A stretch of DNA of 10,568 nt from CAYLLT01 sp964591605 (lineage in GTDB: Bacteria; Planctomycetota; Phycisphaerae; UBA1845; PWPN01). The stretch's first letter is position 1. Every line of letters begins with the position of its first letter. Of this stretch, positions 6,909 through 10,568 are shown piece by piece. Location of the stretch: contig CAZQEN010000282.1 of assembly GCA_964591605.1 (NCBI GenBank), forward strand, positions 1-10,568, given 5' to 3'. Position numbers and translations under genes: made by a program. The notes under the pieces are model-generated. The model had not been told where the DNA came from. It did no database searches and worked only from the letters and a program-made list of their open reading frames with translations.

Positions 6909-6924
6909 TCCCGATGCATCGGGA
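6909..6924. repeat. 16-bp perfect palindrome upstream of the rhamnosidase gene
   Basis: TCCCGATGCATCGGGA reads identically on both strands and lies 88 bases upstream of the rhamnosidase start. It could be an operator for a dimeric regulator. It could equally be one of the many palindromic elements of this repeat field. Confidence 0.5.
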
Positions 6925-6957
6925 TCCCGCCTGCACGTTTCCGCCATGTCCGCCATG

Positions 6958-7023
6958 GGTGAGATTCGCCACATGGCGAGGTTCGCCGTGACGAAGGCGA
7001 GATTCGCCGCATGGCGCGATTCC
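6958..7023. repeat. Cluster A of GGCGAGATTCGCC-type repeats
   Basis: Three near-palindromic cores lie close together: GGTGAGATTCGCC (6958-6970), GGCGAGGTTCGCC (6975-6987) and GGCGAGATTCGCC (6996-7008), followed by ATGGCGCGATTCC. CATG or ATGG often follows a core. The same family recurs at 7394-7423 and 8057-8105. Confidence 0.6.
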
Positions 7024-7214
7024 ACCGCGGCCAGCAGCCGGGATCCCGTGCTTCATCGCGACCGCCACAACGCCGGCCGTACCTCCCCAAATAACTCGCA
7101 GACCCGGCCACCGCCGCAGCCCGCCGGCCCGCATTCTACGGCCACCCTTCCCCCCCGGCCAAACCGCAGGCAGTGTCTGCACCCCCGTAGCGCCGGCCGT
7201 CTCTCTGCGAGCCG

Positions 7215-7388
7215 ATGTAGCGCCGGGCGCCTCCGCCCGGCGACGTCTCTGCCGCCCCGAACCTGCCCGCCCATGTAGCGCCGGGCGTCTCTGCCCGGCG
7301 ACGTTTCTGCCACCCCGAACCTGCCCGCCCATGTAGCGCCGGGCGCCTCCGCCCGGCGACGTATCTGCCGCCCCGAGCTTGCCCCCTC
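7215..7388. repeat. Three tandem 58-bp repeats, each with a GC hairpin
   Basis: Units start at 7215, 7273 and 7331, each beginning ATGTAGCGCCGGGCG, with an exact period of 58 bases. Units 1 and 2 differ at only four positions; unit 3 decays towards its end. Each contains CGCCGGGCG, a four-base loop, and CGCCCGGCG; in unit 2 the loop-closing pair becomes G-T, still able to pair in RNA. A degenerate half-unit (GTAGCGCCGGCCGTCTCTC) lies at 7187-7214. It resembles REP/BIME-type intergenic elements. There are no unique spacers, so it is not CRISPR. Confidence 0.85.
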
Positions 7389-7393
7389 CGCTC

Positions 7394-7423
7394 AGGCGAA
7401 TTCGCCTCAAGGCGAGATTCGCC
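7394..7423. repeat. Cluster B of GGCGAGATTCGCC-type repeats
   Basis: A perfect 14-bp palindrome AGGCGAATTCGCCT (7394-7407) is followed by GGCGAGATTCGCC (7411-7423). The cluster lies directly right of the 58-bp array. Confidence 0.6.
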
Positions 7424-7531
7424 GCGGCGAACGTGATGGGGGGCGGCCGGCGGCGGCGAACCCGCCGCCCGTTTTGCAGGAAACGCCTGATCCGCCTTCG
7501 GCGGAGCACATGCTGAGCATCCACGCACCGG

Positions 7532-7561
7532 CAACAGAGCCCGAAGCGCGAGCGAGGGGTT
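7532..7561. repeat. 30-bp dispersed repeat, copy 1
   Basis: Runs from CAACAGAGCCCGAAGCGCG to AGCGAGGGGTT. Copy 2 at 7831-7860 matches 28 of 30 bases. The core with CCCGAAGCGC and AGCGAGGG is, to my knowledge, a common intergenic element of planctomycete genomes, which supports the taxonomic guess. Confidence 0.75.
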
Positions 7562-7785
7562 CATGCGGTTGCTCGCCCGTCCTGCCGACGCCTCGCCGAG
7601 CGCTTCGGCCTCCATCAACACACCGCGAAGCACGTTCTTCGGTGGATCACGGCTGGCACCCGCCGCGGCGGGCAGGCGAGGGGCCGGCCGCTGCAAAAGT
7701 CTGGTGCCAAAAACGGCACTGGCAATGGCCACACACGCCGCGTCGGCGGCCTGGGCGGTTCTGTTATCGCATGTCATCAGCGTTG

Positions 7786-7827
7786 GCGGTCGAGAGCTCG
7801 GCTTGCCCGAGGACAAGCTGCGTGGCG
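7786..7827. repeat. 42-bp dispersed repeat, copy 1
   Basis: Ends with GAGGACAAGCTGCGTGGCG. Copy 2 at 8547-8588 matches 36 of 42 bases. The internal stem CTCGG-CTTGC-CCGAG here becomes CTCAG-CCTGC-CTGAG in copy 2, a compensatory pair of changes. Confidence 0.7.
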
Positions 7828-7830
7828 GAT

Positions 7831-7860
7831 CAACAGAGCCCGACGCGCAAGCGAGGGGTT
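7831..7860. repeat. 30-bp dispersed repeat, copy 2
   Basis: CAACAGAGCCCGACGCGCA then AGCGAGGGGTT; differs from the copy at 7532 in two bases. It starts three bases after the end of copy 1 of the 42-bp repeat, so the two elements may travel as a composite. Confidence 0.75.
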
Positions 7861-8056
7861 GCGAGTGGCCGGCGGACGCTTTGGCCTTGACTTGCGGCGG
7901 ACCCATCGGGTCAGGCACCATGTGCCGGCGGCGTCGCCCCAGCCGCATGTCAAGGGTGCAAGCAGGTCGGCACAGACGGATTCGCCCTGCGTCCGGTCGA
8001 GATTGGGCGTGCTTCCGACGTGAGTTGCTGAGCGGAGCGGAGTTCCTGCGCGCAGG

Positions 8057-8105
8057 GGTGAGATCCGCCATGGGCGAGATTCGCCCCATGACACGATTTC
8101 GCCGT
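8057..8105. repeat. Cluster C of GGCGAGATTCGCC-type repeats
   Basis: GGTGAGATCCGCC (8057-8069), GGCGAGATTCGCC (8073-8085) and a looser CGATTTCGCCG follow one another, in the same order and orientation as in cluster A about 1.1 kb away. Confidence 0.6.
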
Positions 8106-8130
8106 GGCAAAAGTGGGATCCTCGCGCGCC

Positions 8131-8301
8131 TCAGCGGGCACTGCGCAGGGGTTGACTGCGGCGTTTCGCAGCCTTGCGCTGCGCCTGGCGATGGACACGG
8201 TCGAGCTTGCGGACGTAGCGCAGATATCCTTCGATTCCGCCGTGCTTGTCGAGCAACTTCTCGCGGAAGCGCCGGATTTCTTCGAGTATCGGGTCCGCCA
8301 T
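8131..8301 (-). CDS. Small antitoxin-like partner of a PIN-domain gene
   Basis: A 56-residue protein beginning MADPILEEIRRFREKLLDK, then HGGIEGYLRYVRKLDRVHRQ and a basic tail (QRKAAKRRS). Short proteins starting M-x-DPI-x-EE-(I/V)-R are often found beside PIN-domain genes and are read as antitoxin-like partners; I assign this by pattern only. The first half is a strongly amphipathic helix with alternating acidic and basic residues, while the tail is highly basic and could bind nucleic acid. I chose the ATG at 8301 because GGAG (8314-8311) lies nine bases upstream and because relatives begin at this Met. The ATG at 8307 would add two residues and gives a four-base ATGA overlap with the restored stop of the PIN gene, implying translational coupling. 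It is intact, although its PIN neighbour is broken. Confidence 0.6.
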   Translation of the reverse strand: MADPILEEIRRFREKLLDKHGGIEGYLRYVRKLDRVHRQAQRKAAKRRSQPLRSAR

Positions 8302-8303
8302 GG

Positions 8304-8546
8304 TCATGAACTCCGGCGGATGGACTGTCCGAAGCGAACCTGGGGGATCGATTCGGGCGAGACCATCGGGGCGCTACCCATTTCATTTCAGCACACAGCT
8401 TCTCGAGTTGCGCCTGGACCAGCGGGTTGGCCATATGGGCGTAGTTCCAGGTCAGCAGAGAATCACGCTGATGCAGAGTGGCGATGGCAAGGTGGGCCGC
8501 GCCGGCGGCCCGGGTGTCGGTTCTGTCTCGCACTTCGCCGCGGTCC
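8304..8546 (-). pseudogene. Truncated and frameshifted PIN-domain toxin gene
   Basis: The minus strand encodes GAAHLAIATLHQRDSLLTWN, then YAHMANPLVQAQLEKLCAEMKW, the C-terminal half of a VapC-like PIN-domain protein; family members typically read DA-x-HLAIA, LLTWN and H-x-AN. After KWVAP the frame is lost. Shifting one base at the run of four C on the minus strand (8371-8368) restores PMVSPESIPQVRFGQSIRRSS and a stop at 8306-8304, as expected for the usual end of this family. One C has probably been lost (or the base was misread). The N-terminal half with the first catalytic Asp is absent: upstream lies the 42-bp repeat instead. The acidic residue usual at the start of DAAHLA is Gly here. PIN toxins are ribonucleases; this copy should be inactive. 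Confidence 0.6.
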
Positions 8547-8588
8547 GCCGTGGACAGCTCAGCCTGCCTGAGGACAAGCTGCGTGGCG
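8547..8588. repeat. 42-bp dispersed repeat, copy 2, at the PIN truncation point
   Basis: Second copy of the repeat at 7786-7827, with a covarying 5-bp stem. It abuts the place where recognisable PIN-domain sequence begins, so it marks the junction where the toxin gene lost its N-terminal half. Confidence 0.7.
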
Positions 8589-8680
8589 TCCTCGGACAAG
8601 TCGGGCGGGTAGCCGCTTTCCGATGATTTCATTGCCAGCGGAATTCGCGCCTTGAGATAGTTCTCGGGTTGGCGGGCGAC

Positions 8681-9421
8681 CTACGAGTTCGCACGACCTT
8701 CGATCCGGGCACAGGTCGACGCGACATGAGCCAATAGCGGTGTGACGAATTTGGAAAACGTCAGTTCTGGGTGGGGTTCCGAGTAAGCGCCGCTCATGGC
8801 GCTATCGGCACTCGATACGAGCAGACACGCACCGTCATAAAGCCGCTCCCGCAGCAGCTTCTCGACGAGAATAGCATATCGATCACGGTATGAGGCACCG
8901 CGGAATTCAGGGAAGACAGGAAAGTGGGGGGCGACCACCTTCACGGGTGCACGAGAGCGTGTGCAATCCTCGAGCAACATGAGGTAGCCAAGAAATGGCC
9001 GAGCCGAGGGTTTGAACGCACCCTCTCGATACGCGGCCCAGATGTCTGTCGCGCTGCCCAGCGCTTCCTCTGTTCGGTTGTTGAAGTTGTTGCCGAATGA
9101 CGGGCCGATTTGAGATTTGAACTCGAGCGCTGCGAGCAGTTCGCGTTCGTAGACGACCACTAAGTCCCACTTCTTTTCGGCACGGAACCATCCCGGCAGC
9201 TCGACGCGTTTATCTGCGGCGATACAGATCTCTGGAACTTTGACTGAGATCAGGAGATCGCGAACGAGCTGAACAAATCCGTCCATTTGTTTACCGCCGG
9301 TGACGGCGCTTCGTCCGCCCCGATCGGGATCAGCGGTGTCCGTCTGCCGCGTTGATTGCTGCTGTCGCGTAAGCCAGAAGTGGCGCACCGCCTCCCGCAG
9401 GCGCGCATCAAGGTCTTGCAT
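8681..9421 (-). CDS. Type II restriction endonuclease, PaeR7I/XhoI family
   Basis: A 246-residue endonuclease, the normal size for the PaeR7I/XhoI family, whose studied members cut within CTCGAG. Family landmarks are MQDLDARLREAVRHFWLTRQ (1-20), AVTGGKQMDGFVQLVRDLL (39-57), VELPGWFR (73-80), and KSQIGPSFGNNFNNRTEEAL (102-121). The PD-(D/E)xK nuclease core is seen as WDLVVVYE with Asp86 followed by EFK with Glu100 and Lys102, so the catalytic residues are present. REGAFKPSARPFLGYL and APHFPVFPEFRGASYRDRYA complete the match. Its ATG lies inside the end of the methyltransferase gene (14-base overlap) with no good ribosome site, implying coupled translation after the methyltransferase. No control-protein gene is seen. 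Recognition of CTCGAG is inferred from the family. The coding sequence is less GC-rich than its surroundings. Confidence 0.93.
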   Translation of the reverse strand: MQDLDARLREAVRHFWLTRQQQSTRQTDTADPDRGGRSAVTGGKQMDGFVQLVRDLLISVKVPEICIAADKRVELPGWFRAEKKWDLVVVYERELLAALEFKSQIGPSFGNNFNNRTEEALGSATDIWAAYREGAFKPSARPFLGYLMLLEDCTRSRAPVKVVAPHFPVFPEFRGASYRDRYAILVEKLLRERLYDGACLLVSSADSAMSGAYSEPHPELTFSKFVTPLLAHVASTCARIEGRANS

Positions 9422-10409
9422 GTGTGTGCACCCGGGTTGTTACTGATGAGGAAATGTACAAGTCAGATCCGTACGTCGCCACGCGCTTTCGTGCGATCTC
9501 AAAATACTTCGGGTCCGACTCTATCCCAACGCTGTTTCGACCCCAGCGTGCGCAGGCGATGTTTGTAGTGCCTGTTCCCATGAACGGATCAAGCACCGTG
9601 TCGCCGACAAAGGAGAACATCCGGACCAGTCGTTCGGCGAATTCGACTGGATATGGCGCCGGGTGGTGCGGGTTCGAGGTGCCCCGAACATCTGACCAGA
9701 TCTGCCGAAACCATGTTTGGTAGTTCTCGGCGCTGATGATGCTCAGGAGTCGTTCCTCTTTTGTGGGACTACGATAACCCCCTGGCTTCCGTTGCATGAG
9801 GACGAATTCAATATCGTTCTTGATCACCGCATTCGGCTCGTAGGGCTTTCCCAAGAATCCGCCTCCGCCGGACACCTCGTATGTGGCATTCGCGATCTTG
9901 TGCCAGATGATCGACGCCAGATTGTCGAAGCCGATTGCTTTGCAGTGATCCTGAATGGTGGCATGCAGCGGTACCACCGTATGCCGCCCGTTGTTCTTCC
10001 GGCGCGACAGACACACGTCACCCACATTGATTATGAGCCTCCCTCCGGGTACCAGTGCACGATAGCAGTTACTCCAAACGTCATCAAGACTGGCAATGAA
10101 TTCGTCATAGTCGTCGATGTGACCCAACTGATCTTCGTGTTCGTGATAGCGCTTAAGCGTCCAGTATGGAGGCGAAGTCACCACCAGATGAATCGAGTTT
10201 TCTTCTAAGGCCGAAGCGGATCTGGCATCGCCATGGATCAGCTCATGGCTTGTTCGTCGGCCTCTAACAATCGCCTCGATCTGCCGCATTGTGTCCCTAT
10301 CCCGGGCGAGTTTCGGAATGACGTCATCGAGGCTTCCCCGTGCGCCAAGCTCCGCAAGAAGCGCTCTCTCGTGGTCTGTCACCTCAGGCAGGTTCGTTTG
10401 TGAGATCAT
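9408..10409 (-). CDS. Site-specific DNA methyltransferase of the restriction module, beta class
   Basis: A 333-residue S-adenosylmethionine-dependent methyltransferase (N6_N4_Mtase type) that should protect the sites cut by the overlapping endonuclease. The catalytic motif IV comes first, as TSPPYW (78-83), and the cofactor-binding motif I comes late, as DPFMGTGTT (274-282), followed by GIESDPKYFEIARKR. This order defines the beta class, with the target-recognition region probably between (about 130-260). SPPY is most often found in N4-cytosine enzymes, whereas DPPY is usual for N6-adenine, so the modified base is open. An N-terminal helical extension (1-55) precedes the Rossmann core. The ATG at 10409 has no ribosome site; a promoter sits just upstream, so the mRNA may be leaderless. 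It precedes the endonuclease gene, which lets protection build up before cutting. GC content is visibly lower than in the left half of the window. Confidence 0.93.
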   Translation of the reverse strand: MISQTNLPEVTDHERALLAELGARGSLDDVIPKLARDRDTMRQIEAIVRGRRTSHELIHGDARSASALEENSIHLVVTSPPYWTLKRYHEHEDQLGHIDDYDEFIASLDDVWSNCYRALVPGGRLIINVGDVCLSRRKNNGRHTVVPLHATIQDHCKAIGFDNLASIIWHKIANATYEVSGGGGFLGKPYEPNAVIKNDIEFVLMQRKPGGYRSPTKEERLLSIISAENYQTWFRQIWSDVRGTSNPHHPAPYPVEFAERLVRMFSFVGDTVLDPFMGTGTTNIACARWGRNSVGIESDPKYFEIARKRVATYGSDLYISSSVTTRVHTHARP

Positions 10410-10415
10410 GCGATG

Positions 10416-10444
10416 AGTTTACCCGATTGCTCTGAGCATGTCGA
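10416..10444 (-). promoter_or_regulatory. Candidate promoter giving a leaderless methyltransferase transcript
   Basis: On the minus strand TCGACA (10444-10439, five of six matches to TTGACA) is separated by exactly 17 bases from TAAACT (10421-10416, four of six to TATAAT). Transcription would begin about seven bases later, at or next to the A of the ATG at 10409. This agrees with the missing ribosome binding site. Confidence 0.5.
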
Positions 10445-10458
10445 AGTCGGCGTGGGAG

Positions 10459-10568
10459 TTAAACCTCGATGCAGTGAATCGCCACGTTCATGTGGGCCAA
10501 ACGCCAGGTCACTTGTTCACCCACGGCCGGACTCCTTTCGCCGGGTTCTACGGCGCGGCGTCGGGCGC
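10459..10568 (-). CDS. Possible C-terminal end of an upstream gene or a tiny ORF
   Basis: The minus strand is open from the window edge to a TAA at 10461-10459 and reads RRAVEPGERSPAVGE then QVTWRLAHMNVAIHCIEV. A GTG at 10524 with AAAGGAG seven bases upstream could begin a 21-residue peptide; otherwise this is the tail of a protein starting outside the window. No family is recognised and the frame is short, so it may be chance. The stop lies 50 bases before the methyltransferase start. Confidence 0.25.
   Translation of the reverse strand, partial: ARRRAVEPGERSPAVGEQVTWRLAHMNVAIHCIEV

Larger units (their letters stand above)
6822..8130. other. Gene-free repeat field
   Basis: About 1.3 kb without a convincing gene. 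Long open frames exist on both strands, but they are rich in Arg, Pro, Ala and Gly, show no domain pattern, and are made by GC-rich repeats. The stretch holds a 16-bp palindrome (6909-6924), GGCGAGATTCGCC-type repeats in three clusters, a 58-bp tandem array (7215-7388), two 30-bp repeats, one copy of a 42-bp repeat, and small hairpins such as TCCGCC-TTC-GGCGGA near 7491-7505 and GGCGGCG-AACC-CGCCGCC followed by CGTTTT at 7452-7475. No clear promoter for the rhamnosidase gene was found in its left end. Confidence 0.7.

Noticed and set aside
7215..7388. CRISPR array
   Set aside because: The 58-bp units are contiguous with no unique spacers, and no cas genes are present.
7452..7475. Plus-strand terminator-like hairpin followed by CGTTTT
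   Set aside because: There is no plus-strand gene upstream that it could terminate, and similar GC hairpins are common in this repeat field.
8104..8571. 155- and 126-codon plus-strand frames over the PIN/partner region
   Set aside because: The minus-strand frames carry recognisable motifs (LLTWN, DPILEEIRR) and a ribosome site; the plus-strand frames have neither.
7136..8632. 498-codon open frame on the minus strand through the repeat field
   Set aside because: Only its first part (8304-8546) matches a known domain, the broken PIN gene. The rest is a translation of intergenic repeats and crosses the intact 56-residue gene in another frame.

Overview
The window is GC-rich bacterial DNA, most likely from a planctomycete (Planctomycetota). 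I infer this from a protein with PEP-CTERM sorting signals, a secreted alpha-L-rhamnosidase, and many short GC-rich hairpin repeats between genes, including an element with the core CCCGAAGCGCGAGCGAGGGG that I associate with planctomycete genomes. The class cannot be fixed, and other PEP-CTERM phyla such as Verrucomicrobiota are not excluded.

Layout. At the left edge is the N-terminal part of a family 2 glycosyltransferase, read leftwards and cut by the window edge. A divergent intergenic region follows, with a plausible promoter, and then a 463-residue exported protein (650-2041). This is a tandem in-frame duplication of a complete PEP-CTERM protein, with one sorting signal inside the chain and one at its end. 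A strong terminator closes it, and a small secreted protein of unknown function (2252-2503) follows.

A leftward block then runs from 6821 down to 2652. It encodes a large secreted GH78 alpha-L-rhamnosidase, a membrane-anchored YbjQ-like protein starting only 29 bases after it, and a GNAT acetyltransferase. The close spacing of the first two suggests co-transcription.

From about 6822 to 8130 there is no convincing gene. The stretch is filled with repeats: three exact-period 58-bp tandem units, each with a GC hairpin; scattered copies of a GGCGAGATTCGCC palindrome-like element; two copies of a 30-bp repeat; and one of two copies of a 42-bp repeat with a covarying stem. Its right border carries a decayed toxin-antitoxin-like pair. 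One member is a PIN-domain gene that has lost its N-terminal half and carries a one-base frameshift. The other is an intact 56-residue partner that overlaps its stop codon.

The right end holds a type II restriction-modification module read leftwards: a beta-class SPPY DNA methyltransferase overlapping by 14 bases a PaeR7I/XhoI-family endonuclease, predicted to recognise CTCGAG. This module is visibly less GC-rich than its surroundings. It sits beside the repeat field and the broken PIN gene, as expected of a horizontally acquired defence island. Its promoter is placed so that the methyltransferase mRNA would be leaderless.

The least ordinary items are the double PEP-CTERM polyprotein, with a dinucleotide tract and a 25-bp perfect palindrome right after its start codon, and the repeat/PIN/restriction boundary.
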